Shown here: positions 1 through 8,319 of the stretch, in pieces
How the letters are laid out: each line of letters starts with the position of its first letter
Position numbering within the stretch: position 1 is the first letter of the stretch
NCBI GenBank assembly: GCA_965242845.1
Contig: CBDETC010000003.1
Span: forward strand, 434,001-498,000
Direction: 5' to 3'
From: RHLJ01 sp965242845
GTDB lineage: Bacteria; Bacteroidota; Rhodothermia; Balneolales; Balneolaceae
Length of the DNA stretch: 64,000 bases
The notes under the pieces: model-generated
What the model saw: the letters and a program-made list of their open reading frames with translations, nothing else
Told to the model about the DNA's origin: nothing
Database searches by the model: none
Made by a program: the position numbers and the translations under genes

Positions 1-357
1 CCCGATTCGCCATCCAGGAATCACATTATCCAGGTCCAGAAAAGTAGGGCTGGTTCTAACATCAATTACATTCCCATTAGAGATAAGTCTCCCCTCATAA
101 GTAACAGAAACCCGGTCACAGGAATTAGGACGATCTCCATCTCCGCTTCGTTTAATTATATATCTAATACCTGATGGGTGTTCTTGTATTTCTCCTTCAA
201 GATCTTCTTGCTGAGCCAGGTAAGCGTCGATAGCAGCTATATCTTCAGCCAGTTGGGTTTCATCTACAGATATGTTGGGTTCGGAACAATCGTCTCTACA
301 ACCAGAAAGAAAAATTAAAAGAACTAAGAGAGTGAGAAAAAGTGAATTATGTTTCAT
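1..357 (-). CDS. FKBP-type peptidyl-prolyl isomerase lipoprotein (C-terminus outside window)
   Basis: Reading the minus strand from an ATG at 357 gives 119 residues without a stop up to the window edge. The N-terminus is a lipoprotein signal: a short charged start, a leucine-rich core and the lipobox LSGC with the acceptor cysteine at residue 20. From about residue 80 the sequence matches the FKBP fold (VSVTYEGRLISNG, then VIPGWRIG), the usual core of peptidyl-prolyl cis-trans isomerases, so it probably helps fold proteins in the periplasm while anchored to a membrane. It starts 8 bases after the pntB stop and may be the last gene of that operon. The catalytic C-terminal half is not visible, so activity cannot be judged. 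Confidence 0.85.
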   Translation of the reverse strand, partial: MKHNSLFLTLLVLLIFLSGCRDDCSEPNISVDETQLAEDIAAIDAYLAQQEDLEGEIQEHPSGIRYIIKRSGDGDRPNSCDRVSVTYEGRLISNGNVIDVRTSPTFLDLDNVIPGWRIG

Positions 358-365
358 AAATAGTG

Positions 366-1790
366 TTATACCTCATTTAACGCTTCATTCAACGCCTGAA
401 GACTCTTTTTCGCATCCCCAAAGAACATTTGATTTTTTTGTTCATAAAAAAGAGGGTTATCGATGCCGGCATAGCCAACACTTAAACTTCTTTTAAATAC
501 AACGGTTCTTTTAGCTTCATCCACATTGAGAATAGGCATGCCATAAATAGGGCTCCCGGGTGAAGTTTTAGCCATTGGGTTTACTACATCATTGGCTCCA
601 ATAATCAATACTACATCTGTAGTGGCAAATTCTGGATTTATTTGATCCATATCATATAACAGGTCGTAAGGCACATCTGCTTCGGCAAGTAATACATTCA
701 TATGTCCCGGCATTCTACCAGCCACTGGATGGATTCCATATTTAACCTGGACACCTCTGGATTCAAGCTTTGTAGCAACTTCTTTGATAATATGCTGTGC
801 CTGGGCTACAGCTAATCCATATCCTGGTACAATAACAACTTTACCAGCATATGCTACCTGAATCGCCAGGTCTTCAGCAGAAGTTTCATTTACTGACTTA
901 TCACCGCCAGCTCCTCCGGTTCCGCCAGCTCCGCCGTCACCTCCAAATGATCCAAAAATCACATTAGCTAATGAGCGATTCATCGCCTTACACATGATAT
1001 TGGTAAGGATGAGACCCGCTGCACCTACCAATGCTCCGGATACAATGAGGAGGTTATTTCCAAGCACAAAGCCCGCCATCGATGCGGCTATTCCTGAATA
1101 GGAATTTAGAAGTGAGATCACCACTGGCATATCTGCTCCACCAATAGGAATCACCGAGGTGATACCAATTAATAGAGATACACCAATGATCACCCAAAAA
1201 ATAGTGGTGTTAGAGGCATCAAAAGTAAATACCCCAATCAATACCAGCACACCTAGCATCGAAGCGATATTGATGACATTCAGTCCCGGGAAAGTAATTG
1301 CATTGCCAGAAATGAAGCCTTTGAGTTTTCCAAAAGCGATAAAGCTACCGGTAAAAGTAAGGGCGCCGATAAAGATACTTAGCCCGATAGTTACCAGGCT
1401 TGTTGTATCAAAAACCGAAATGTCTGTAGTTCTTGCAAACTCACCCCAGGCAACAAGAGCAGAAGCAGCGCCTCCAAATCCATTAAAAACGGCAACAAGT
1501 TCGGGCATAGCAGTCATAGCTACTTTTTTGGCCAGAATAACTCCTATAAGGCTACCTATTACTATCCCGGCAATAATGAGTTCAAAGGAAATAATTTGCT
1601 GATCAAACAGAGTGACAACAACTCCAATCAGCATTCCTGTTGCCGCAAGTTGGTTCCCTTTTCGGGCCGTAGCAGGTGAGTTCAGAAGTTTTAACCCACG
1701 AATAAAAAAAGCAGTAGCAACGAGGTAAATAAGCTGGATTGAGTCGGGAAGCCATGCTGCTATGGCTTCAGGTAAGAGTTGACTAATCAT
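366..1790 (-). CDS. pntB: NAD(P) transhydrogenase subunit beta
   Basis: Beta subunit of the proton-translocating transhydrogenase, which uses the proton gradient to reduce NADP+ with NADH at the inner membrane. Residues 1-280 are hydrophobic membrane segments (domain II). The NADP(H)-binding domain III follows, with VPGYGLAVAQAQH at about 321-333, GIHPVAGRMPGHMNVLLAEA at 352-371 and GANDVVNP at 398-405, all family signatures. A glycine-rich linker (about 280-297) joins the two parts. The start overlaps the pntAB stop by 4 bases (ATGA), so the two are translationally coupled. At 474 residues the length is normal. Confidence 0.97.
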   Translation of the reverse strand: MISQLLPEAIAAWLPDSIQLIYLVATAFFIRGLKLLNSPATARKGNQLAATGMLIGVVVTLFDQQIISFELIIAGIVIGSLIGVILAKKVAMTAMPELVAVFNGFGGAASALVAWGEFARTTDISVFDTTSLVTIGLSIFIGALTFTGSFIAFGKLKGFISGNAITFPGLNVINIASMLGVLVLIGVFTFDASNTTIFWVIIGVSLLIGITSVIPIGGADMPVVISLLNSYSGIAASMAGFVLGNNLLIVSGALVGAAGLILTNIMCKAMNRSLANVIFGSFGGDGGAGGTGGAGGDKSVNETSAEDLAIQVAYAGKVVIVPGYGLAVAQAQHIIKEVATKLESRGVQVKYGIHPVAGRMPGHMNVLLAEADVPYDLLYDMDQINPEFATTDVVLIIGANDVVNPMAKTSPGSPIYGMPILNVDEAKRTVVFKRSLSVGYAGIDNPLFYEQKNQMFFGDAKKSLQALNEALNEV

Positions 1791-2077
1791 TTGTCATCCT
1801 CCTTTTTCTTGAACATCTCCAACATGCGGTCTGTTACCATAAACCCACCAACTACATTTATTGTAGCAAGTATAATAGCTGCAAAACCGATCCATTTGCC
1901 AAGTTCTTCACCCAGGGATCCTGCAACTATTAGAGCTCCAACAATGGTAATACCCGAAATAGCATTGGCACCGCTCATTAAAGGAGTGTGAAGGGTAGGG
2001 GGAACTTTTGAAATGAGCTCAAACCCAATGAAACAGGCGAGTACAAAAATAAAGAGAGAGAAAATTAAAGCAGACAT
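1787..2077 (-). CDS. pntAB: NAD(P) transhydrogenase subunit alpha part 2 (membrane)
   Basis: A 96-residue hydrophobic protein with three predicted membrane helices and the conserved stretch TPLMSGANAISGITIVGAL, which marks the short membrane part of the alpha subunit in split (three-subunit) transhydrogenases. It completes the proton channel together with PntB. It lies 18 bases after pntAA and overlaps pntB by 4 bases, so the order pntAA-pntAB-pntB is a single operon. The cytoplasmic end is charged (KKKEDDK). In the E. coli enzyme this part is fused to the NAD-binding domain; here it is a separate gene. Confidence 0.95.
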   Translation of the reverse strand: MSALIFSLFIFVLACFIGFELISKVPPTLHTPLMSGANAISGITIVGALIVAGSLGEELGKWIGFAAIILATINVVGGFMVTDRMLEMFKKKEDDK

Positions 2078-2095
2078 AGTTAATTAATTCCTTAT

Positions 2096-3220
2096 TCAGT
2101 TATTCTTAATTGATGGAGATATAACCTCACCTTGATGGGTAATGGTGGTATTCAAAAGAATTTCATCCTCAAAATTGAACTCTGTGGCTCCTTCTTTTAT
2201 AAGAAGATTCAACAGGTTCAGCATGTTTTTAGCATATAACATACTTGCATGGTTAGATAGCTGGCTTGGCAGATTAATCGGTCCTACAATATTAACTCCG
2301 TCTTTATTAACGGTCTTTCCAGCTTCGGTTAGTTCACAATTCCCACCATTTTCTGCAGCAAGGTCTACAATTACGGAGCCGGGTTTCATATCCGCTACCA
2401 TTTCTTTGGTAACAAGTAAAGGGGCTGGTCTCCCTGGAATTAGAGCAGTAGTAATTACAATATCAGATTTCTTTACGTGCTCATGAATAACCTGTTTTTG
2501 ACGTTCCTGGCTATCCTGAGAAAGTTCTTTTGCGTATCCGCCTTTTGTTTCAGTGTTTTCCTCTTCCAAAGGAATTTCTACGAACTTAGCTCCAAGACTT
2601 TCTACCTGTTCTTTTACTACCGGACGAACATCATACGCTTCGACTACTGCGCCAAGTTTTCGGCAAGTAGCTATTGCCTGTAACCCTGCTACTCCGGCAC
2701 CTAAAATGAGAGCTTTTGATGGAGGGATGGTACCAGCCGCAGTCATCATCATCGGGAAGTATTTATCCAGGGTATCGGCAGCAATCAGTGATGCCTTATA
2801 ACCGGCAATTGAACTCATTGAAGAAAGAGCGTCCATATTTTGCGCCCTGGATATTCTCGGGATGGCATCCATACCAAGGGCAGAGACGCCTTGGCTTTTC
2901 ATAAGCTCAACAAGTTCCGGGTGCTGTAAAGCCCATAGAAAACATATCAATACAGCATCAGCTTTAAGTTGTTTTAGGTCTTCTTCAGGAGGTGTTTGAA
3001 CGGCAAGAACGATATCCGAGTCAGTGAGAATAGTTGTTCTATTATCAACAATTTTTGCCCCAGCTTCGATGTAGTGTGAGTCGGGAAAGTTAGCGTTTAC
3101 CCCTGCGTCTTTTTCAACCCAAACCTGTAGTTCTTTTTTAACCAGCTGAGAGACAACATCGGGAGTAAGTGCAACTCTGCGTTCGAATTCCGCGGTTTCT
3201 TTTAAAACTGCAATAGTCAA
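2096..3220 (-). CDS. pntAA: NAD(P) transhydrogenase subunit alpha part 1 (NAD-binding)
   Basis: Cytoplasmic NAD(H)-binding subunit of the transhydrogenase, of the alanine dehydrogenase/PNT family. It shows the family N-terminus (TIAVLKETAEFERRVALTP), the RAQNMDALSS loop that contacts the nicotinamide, and a Rossmann motif GAGVAG at about 174-179. There is no ATG at the 5' end. A longer TTG start at 3232 is possible, but a GGAGG at 3226-3230 sits 5 bases before a TTG at 3220, which also puts the start exactly where the family begins, so I chose 3220 (374 residues). It is the first gene of the pnt operon. Confidence 0.94.
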   Translation of the reverse strand: MTIAVLKETAEFERRVALTPDVVSQLVKKELQVWVEKDAGVNANFPDSHYIEAGAKIVDNRTTILTDSDIVLAVQTPPEEDLKQLKADAVLICFLWALQHPELVELMKSQGVSALGMDAIPRISRAQNMDALSSMSSIAGYKASLIAADTLDKYFPMMMTAAGTIPPSKALILGAGVAGLQAIATCRKLGAVVEAYDVRPVVKEQVESLGAKFVEIPLEEENTETKGGYAKELSQDSQERQKQVIHEHVKKSDIVITTALIPGRPAPLLVTKEMVADMKPGSVIVDLAAENGGNCELTEAGKTVNKDGVNIVGPINLPSQLSNHASMLYAKNMLNLLNLLIKEGATEFNFEDEILLNTTITHQGEVISPSIKNN

Positions 3221-3368
3221 TGGAACCTCCAACTTTAATTTTGACCAACATAATGAAATACATCATTTAGATAAACAAAAGTGGGAGCGCTTTTTTTGTT
3301 CATTTAAGAAAATTAGAGAATAATCGGAGCGAGGAGTTAACTTTGAAGAGTGAATTGGGAGACGCTCT

Positions 3369-3399
3369 AATACCTTGCAAAAAAATAAATTAAGGTATT
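3369..3399. promoter_or_regulatory. 8-bp inverted repeat between pntAA and the divergent lipoprotein gene
   Basis: AATACCTT (3369-3376) and AAGGTATT (3392-3399) form a perfect inverted repeat with a 15-base A/T-rich spacer, about 55 bases before the lipoprotein start. It could be an operator or a short hairpin. The rest of 3233-3453 shows nothing I can name. The role is inference. Confidence 0.3.
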
Positions 3400-3453
3400 T
3401 CTGCTTTGGAAAATGTATAATTAGGGTCAACATTAGAAGTTAGGGGTAGTGCC

Positions 3454-4575
3454 ATGAGGTATTTGAATAATTATGCGAAGTATGCCGCACTTCTACTCTT
3501 CGGAGTTTTTTTAACAACAACTGCCTGTGAAGAAATAAGTCTGGATAACGATGAGGCAGGTGAAGTGCAGGGGTTCTGGCAACTGAACTCTGGGATCGGA
3601 GATAATACTTTCCTTTTAGTATCGACATCTGAAGTCATTTTCTATTTTTATGATCGTTCAGAGAATTGCATTACTGTAGATGCTTATCAGGTTGTTAGTA
3701 TCGATGGAAAAGGGTTTTACTTATTGACGCAGGAGGGGAGAGAAGAAAACCGGGGACTAACATTTTCAAGAAATGGTGATGGACTTCATGTCCGGGATAT
3801 TGACAAAACCCAGTCTGAGCTGGATAAATATGAACCAAGTGAAGTAGACATTAATAATCTAGCTCCAATTTGTGTTGACCCTACCGATGTATTTGGGATT
3901 TGGGAATATATAGATGAAGCACGGGGAGATAGTATATATGTTTCTATTGAAATGGATACGGTGAGAGTAGCTAGCAAAGATTCGGGAAGGGACTGTTATT
4001 TCACCTCAGTTATGGAAGTTTTTGAAATAGATGGCAATATCTTCACCATTATGGATAACGATCCATCCTCACCAACCGGACAACAAGACGTAATACTTAC
4101 CAGAACCAATCAAGGTCTGAGGATTCAAAGAATGGAAGATGGTGTTCTAGTTGATGAACTATATACCCAAAGCCAGTTCGATTTTTCAACTGCAGAACCA
4201 GAATGTATTCTCAATCCTATAGAATTGTATCAAGGTATTTGGCAATTCAATGCTCCTTCAGCTGATCCGATTGTTTTCTATTTGAGTATAACCCAGGAAT
4301 CAATGAATTATCATTTTCCACTCACTGGGACAATTGATAATCAAGGACAAACCTGCTATCAAGTGGAAAGATTACCCATCGTTGAAGCAGGTGAAGGGTT
4401 TCTTACAGTCACACTACCTCCGGAACAAACTGAACAGATTAAGTTTTTCTTTGAGTTTAACACGGATGAAGAACTTCTGTATGTCGATGATGGATTTAAC
4501 AAGGAGTCTTTTTTCTCATCCGATATAACTCGTGCCGAAATAACCAATAATTGTGTCCTCCGGCAAACTCCTTAA
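3454..4575 (+). CDS. Lipoprotein of three tandem GxW domains, function unknown
   Basis: I do not recognise this family by name. It has an N-terminal hydrophobic segment ending TTTAC (Cys25), a loose lipobox, so it is probably exported and lipidated. The rest is three copies of a 105-115 residue unit, each opening with a GFW or GIW motif (about 40, 148 and 261) followed by alternating beta-strand-like segments. Each unit carries one cysteine in the middle (72, 181, 301) and one at its end (140, 251, 367), which suggests one disulfide per unit. The shape recalls lipocalin-like or META-type small beta-barrels, but that is a guess. It stands alone, divergent from pntAA. Confidence 0.75.
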   Translation: MRYLNNYAKYAALLLFGVFLTTTACEEISLDNDEAGEVQGFWQLNSGIGDNTFLLVSTSEVIFYFYDRSENCITVDAYQVVSIDGKGFYLLTQEGREENRGLTFSRNGDGLHVRDIDKTQSELDKYEPSEVDINNLAPICVDPTDVFGIWEYIDEARGDSIYVSIEMDTVRVASKDSGRDCYFTSVMEVFEIDGNIFTIMDNDPSSPTGQQDVILTRTNQGLRIQRMEDGVLVDELYTQSQFDFSTAEPECILNPIELYQGIWQFNAPSADPIVFYLSITQESMNYHFPLTGTIDNQGQTCYQVERLPIVEAGEGFLTVTLPPEQTEQIKFFFEFNTDEELLYVDDGFNKESFFSSDITRAEITNNCVLRQTP

Positions 4576-4660
4576 CGCCTATCGGTTTAATAGAGATATT
4601 CAACTCATAATGATTCTTGATTTTCTTATCATTGACAGATAAAAATTTTAAGATATTATT

Positions 4661-5611
4661 ATGGAAGATATTGCAGGAAAAACCTTTAAGGTTGTTATTA
4701 TTGGAAGTGGCCCTGCCGGGCTAACTGCGGCACTTTATGCTGCAAGAGCGGACCTTAACCCAATTGTTTTTGAAGGTCCCGAACCAGGCGGTCAACTTAT
4801 GACTACCACGGATGTAGAAAACTTTCCTGGTTACCCTGATGGGGTAATGGGTCCTCAAATGATGCAGGACTTCAGGGAACAAGCTTCAAAATTTGGAGCC
4901 GATTGCAGGTACGGATATGTTACCAATATCGAATTCGGAGGCTGTCCGTACAAGCTTACTGTTGATGAGAAAACCGAGATTTATGCAGACACTATTATTA
5001 TTTCAACCGGTGCATCTGCTATGTGGCTTGGTATCGAAAGCGAAACTCGATTAAGAGGAAAAGGTGTATCGGCTTGTGCTACTTGTGATGGTGCTTTCTT
5101 CAGAAATCAGCATGTTGTGATTGTTGGTGGAGGAGATACAGCTATGGAAGAAGCTACCTTTCTTACCAAGTTTGCGAGTAAAGTAACGGTTATTCACCGC
5201 AGAGAAGAGTTACGTGCTTCTAAAGCGATGCAGGCTCGTGCTTTTGCAAACGAAAAAATCGAGTTCATGTGGAATAGCGAGCTAGAAGAAGTGCTGGGCG
5301 ATCAGGTGGTTGAAGGAGCAAAGATCAAAAACAACCAAACAGGCGAGTCCACGGTACTTGAAGACGTAACAGGTGTATTTGTAGCTATTGGCCATAAACC
5401 TAATACCGATTTATTTAAAGGCGTGCTGACTATGGATGATGTAGGCTACATCCAAACAAAGGGACAGTCTACCAAAACAGATCTACCTGGAGTTTTCGCC
5501 TGTGGTGATGCGATGGATTCTTTTTACCGACAAGCGGTTACAGCAGCTGGAACAGGATGTAAAGCAGCATTAGATGCAGAGCATTATATAAGTAATGAGC
5601 TCACTGCCTGA
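4661..5611 (+). CDS. trxB: Thioredoxin-disulfide reductase
   Basis: Cytoplasmic flavoenzyme that reduces thioredoxin with NADPH. It shows the FAD-binding motif GSGPAG at 15-20, the redox-active pair CATC at 139-142 followed by DG, the NADPH-binding motif GGGDTAMEEA at 156-165, and the C-terminal FAD motif GVFACGDAMD. The length of 316 residues is typical. It is a single-gene unit followed by a strong terminator. It is the likely electron source for at least the cytoplasmic branch of the many thioredoxin-fold proteins encoded at 37.8-44.8 kb. Confidence 0.97.
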   Translation: MEDIAGKTFKVVIIGSGPAGLTAALYAARADLNPIVFEGPEPGGQLMTTTDVENFPGYPDGVMGPQMMQDFREQASKFGADCRYGYVTNIEFGGCPYKLTVDEKTEIYADTIIISTGASAMWLGIESETRLRGKGVSACATCDGAFFRNQHVVIVGGGDTAMEEATFLTKFASKVTVIHRREELRASKAMQARAFANEKIEFMWNSELEEVLGDQVVEGAKIKNNQTGESTVLEDVTGVFVAIGHKPNTDLFKGVLTMDDVGYIQTKGQSTKTDLPGVFACGDAMDSFYRQAVTAAGTGCKAALDAEHYISNELTA

Positions 5612-5625
5612 TAGAAAGGGTGTAT

Positions 5626-5670
5626 AAAAAGAAAGGTGATCAGGATTAGCTCCTGTCACCTTTTCTTTTT
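5626..5670. terminator. Bidirectional intrinsic terminator between trxB and the DUF4342 gene
   Basis: A hairpin with arms GGTGA(T)CAGGA and TCCTG-TCACC and loop TTAGC, extended by A-rich sequence on the left and T-rich on the right, so it has a U-tract in both directions. It sits between two convergent genes. Confidence 0.85.
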
Positions 5671-5680
5671 AACTAAATAA

Positions 5681-6112
5681 TTACTTCTTCTTTTTCTTGC
5701 CTACCGTTTTTTCCTCAGGCTCCTCTTTAGCCTCTTCCTCTTCTTCGGCAGCCGTCTCTTTTGATTCTTCTTCTTCGTCCTCAGTGATTTCGATGATTTC
5801 AGCATCTACTGAGAATTCATCTTCTTCTCCTTCTACTTCTCTCTCTACCAGGATTTGGTAATCGTTGATAAACATTGCAAACATCCCTATCGCTGAAATT
5901 ACCGGGGCCATGGCGCCAACTAATGCAGCTCCACCCACGCCTACAGCAAGTTGAGTCTGGAAAACGACTTCTCCACTTTTATTCTTGATGATCAATCGCC
6001 GGGCGCTGCCTTCCTTGATAAATTCTCGGATCGTTGAAATCACTTCATTTACCCCGCCCTGAACTTCTTCATAGATGCGTTTCGCTTTTGATTTTGCCTC
6101 GTCTTTATTCAT
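5681..6112 (-). CDS. DUF4342 domain protein with acidic/lysine tail
   Basis: A 143-residue protein. Residues about 15-95 match DUF4342: an amphipathic helix, then FIKEGSARRLIIKNKSGEVV, a beta hairpin and a hydrophobic glycine/alanine-rich segment (about 56-83) that could enter the membrane. Residues 95-143 are strongly acidic and end in KKKKK, which is low-complexity. The family's function is unknown; in other bacteria it often occurs alone. It converges on trxB with a shared terminator and is divergent from comM (89-base gap). Confidence 0.75.
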   Translation of the reverse strand: MNKDEAKSKAKRIYEEVQGGVNEVISTIREFIKEGSARRLIIKNKSGEVVFQTQLAVGVGGAALVGAMAPVISAIGMFAMFINDYQILVEREVEGEEDEFSVDAEIIEITEDEEEESKETAAEEEEEAKEEPEEKTVGKKKKK

Positions 6113-6201
6113 GATATGTGCGATTTATGAAATTTTTTGTAAGGAGTCTCCTCCTGCGCGGTCTAACTACGCAAAGAAAAATAAAAAGATTCGGAGTTCC
6201 A

Positions 6202-7743
6202 ATGTTAGCAAGAGTTTATTGTGCCGCTACCGTTGGTGTTGATGCGAGAATCATTGATGTAGAGACTCATCACACCAATGGAATGGTGAAATTTTTTTTA
6301 GTCGGATTACCTGATCGGGCAGTTTCAGAGTCAAGAGATCGGGTTGAAGCAGCCATAAGAAATACAGGTTCCTATTACCCATTAGGGAGAATAACTGTCA
6401 ATCTGGCTCCGGCCGATCTTCCCAAAGAAGGAAATGCCTTCGACCTTCCTATAGCAATAGGTCTTCTCAATATGTCCGGGCAATTGCATACTTCTAAACT
6501 GGATGATACGGTGGTAGTTGGAGAATTATCTTTGGATGGAAAAATTCGTCCAGTTAAGGGAGTACTTCCAGTTGCAGTAGAAGCGAAAAATCAGGGGTTT
6601 AAACACCTAATAGTTCCTAAAGAAAACGGTTCAGAAGCAGCGGTAGTTGAAGGGCTGGAAATATTTCCGTTTGAGCATTTAAACCAGGTAAAAGATTGGC
6701 TTGAAGATAGAAGCCCGGTTCGTCCTCATTCAGCCAATGTAGATTTAATCTTTGGTAAAAATGGAATTTCCGAAGTTCTTGATTTCAGCGATGTACGAGG
6801 CCAGGAAAACGTAAAGAGAGCTCTTGAGATAGCTGCTGCAGGAGGACATAATGTAATTATGGTAGGGCCACCGGGATCAGGCAAAACGATGATGGCTCGT
6901 AGAATCCCAACGATTCTTCCACCTTTAACTCTTGATGAAGCTTTAGAAACTACCAAAATACATTCAGTTTCCGGCTTGCTGCAATCAGGAAAGGCATTAA
7001 TTACTTCTCGACCATTTAGAGCACCGCACCATACAGTTTCTGACGTTGCTTTGGTCGGAGGTGGCGGAATTCCAATGCCGGGTGAAATTTCCATGGCTCA
7101 TAACGGAGTACTTTTTCTGGATGAGCTCCCCGAATTCAAACGAAGTGCCCTCGAAGTAATGCGTCAGCCTCTGGAAGATGGTTTCGTCTCTATTTCCCGG
7201 GCGAGGATGAGTGTTACTTATCCAAGCAGAGTAATGTTAGTAGCGTCCATGAACCCATCACCTTCCGGTGACTGGTATAACCCAAACAAAGGAGGAGGGG
7301 TTAGTTCGCTACAAATGCAGCGGTATTTAAGTAAGATTAGTGGCCCACTGCTAGATAGGATTGATCTGCATATTGAAGTAAATAAAGTGAGTTATGATGA
7401 GCTCTCCGGGCGAGCAAAAGGGGAATCTTCCAAAGGAATACGAAAAAGAGTAATTGAAGCCAGGAAAATTCAGTCAAAACGGTTCTTTGGAGTAAAAGGA
7501 GTGTATAGTAATGCTCAGATGAATACTCGTCAGGTAAGAAAAGTATGCAAGCTTGATAGTACAGGCTCAGAAATATTGAAAGGAGCGATTATTTCATTAG
7601 GTCTGTCCGCAAGAGCATATGATCGAATTTTAAAAGTAGGAAGAACGATCGCCGATTTGGCTAAATCAGAAAACATTCAGGCAAATCATATAGCCGAGGC
7701 TATTCAATATCGAAGTTTAGACAGAGATGGGTGGTTGGGGTGA
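6202..7743 (+). CDS. comM: YifB/ComM family Mg-chelatase-like AAA+ ATPase
   Basis: Member of the ComM/YifB family; ComM in Vibrio is a hexameric helicase that promotes branch migration during natural transformation. The protein has the N-terminal ChlI-like domain (LARVYCAATVGVDA, then LPKEGNAFDLPIA), Walker A GPPGSGKT at about 222-229, and the C-terminal Mg-chelatase-like domain. A longer reading frame starts at 6118, but the family always begins at MLAR, and GGAG at 6193-6196 lies 5 bases before the ATG at 6202, so I chose 6202 (513 residues). Its TGA stop overlaps the start of an AT-rich repeat. No competence genes are adjacent, so a role in transformation is inference. Confidence 0.93.
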   Translation: MLARVYCAATVGVDARIIDVETHHTNGMVKFFLVGLPDRAVSESRDRVEAAIRNTGSYYPLGRITVNLAPADLPKEGNAFDLPIAIGLLNMSGQLHTSKLDDTVVVGELSLDGKIRPVKGVLPVAVEAKNQGFKHLIVPKENGSEAAVVEGLEIFPFEHLNQVKDWLEDRSPVRPHSANVDLIFGKNGISEVLDFSDVRGQENVKRALEIAAAGGHNVIMVGPPGSGKTMMARRIPTILPPLTLDEALETTKIHSVSGLLQSGKALITSRPFRAPHHTVSDVALVGGGGIPMPGEISMAHNGVLFLDELPEFKRSALEVMRQPLEDGFVSISRARMSVTYPSRVMLVASMNPSPSGDWYNPNKGGGVSSLQMQRYLSKISGPLLDRIDLHIEVNKVSYDELSGRAKGESSKGIRKRVIEARKIQSKRFFGVKGVYSNAQMNTRQVRKVCKLDSTGSEILKGAIISLGLSARAYDRILKVGRTIADLAKSENIQANHIAEAIQYRSLDRDGWLG

Positions 7744-8208
7744 ATATTGAATCAAGAGTAAAGAACAGGGAATGAAGAATAACGAACATAAATGCGGAAG
7801 TGTAAATGAAAAAAGAAAGAGGTTTGATTTAGAAGATCGACTTATCAAATTTTCTCTAATGGCAATCGAATTGGCTGAAAAGTTACCTAAATCATATGCA
7901 GGCCAGCATTTTTCTAAACAGTTAATAAGGTCAGGAAGCTCTCCAGCCTTTCAATATGCAGAAGCTCAGGCAGCAGAATCTCGAAAAGATTTTGTTCATA
8001 AGCTTAAAATTGGATTAAAAGAACTGAGAGAAACACATGTCTGTTTGAAAATGATCGATCAAAAACCCTTACTGGAAAATGAAACCATTGAAAAAGCTAT
8101 TTCAGAATGCGATCAACTAATTGCAATTTTTACTACAAGCATAAATACAGCAAGGAAAAACAGCAGGACGAAACCTCTTAATTCTTAATTCCTTGCTGAA
8201 TATTCTTA
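7742..8208. repeat. Imperfect AT-rich inverted flanks around the four-helix-bundle gene
   Basis: The left flank starts with GAATATTGAATCAAG at 7742, overlapping the comM stop codon, and continues as a run of GAAT/AAGAAT words. The right flank, read on the other strand, gives GAATATTCAGCAAGGAAT followed by AAGAATTAAG. The two are similar but not identical. The whole piece (about 470 bases) contains only the gene at 7772-8188, which suggests that gene plus flanks is a unit. Confidence 0.4.
7772..8188 (+). CDS. Four-helix-bundle protein (23S rRNA intervening-sequence protein family)
   Basis: A 138-residue helical protein of the family first seen in intervening sequences of 23S rRNA genes and related to the bAvd protein. 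The core reads FDLEDRLIKFSLMAIELAEKLPKS, then QHFSKQLIRSGSSPAFQYAEAQ and LKIGLKELRETHVCLKMI, all family signatures; the N-terminal 15 residues are variable and charged. No rRNA gene is nearby, so this is a free-standing copy, as is common in Bacteroidota relatives. The molecular function is not known. It is flanked by imperfect inverted repeats and ends in low-complexity basic residues. Confidence 0.85.
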   Translation: MKNNEHKCGSVNEKRKRFDLEDRLIKFSLMAIELAEKLPKSYAGQHFSKQLIRSGSSPAFQYAEAQAAESRKDFVHKLKIGLKELRETHVCLKMIDQKPLLENETIEKAISECDQLIAIFTTSINTARKNSRTKPLNS

Positions 8209-8241
8209 CTTGAAATACGTTTGTTCTAACATGATCATGTA

Positions 8242-8301
8242 ATGCCCTGGAAAGAATTACAAAACTATAATCCGAAAGACGAAACAAAGCAGAAACATTA
8301 A
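8242..8301 (+). CDS. Possible 19-residue ORF, charged
   Basis: An ATG at 8242 opens 19 codons (MPWKELQNYNPKDETKQKH) ending at a TAA. The composition is polar and not what random A/T-rich DNA would give, but there is no clear ribosome binding site and nothing to compare it with. It lies just before a second tiny ORF at 8320 and may belong with it. Treat as a candidate only. Confidence 0.2.
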   Translation: MPWKELQNYNPKDETKQKH

Positions 8302-8319
8302 AGTTAAATCCCAAGAAAT

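Noticed and set aside
7772..8188. An intact 23S rRNA intervening sequence, because of the protein family
   Set aside because: No rRNA sequence is present on either side; the gene is free-standing.
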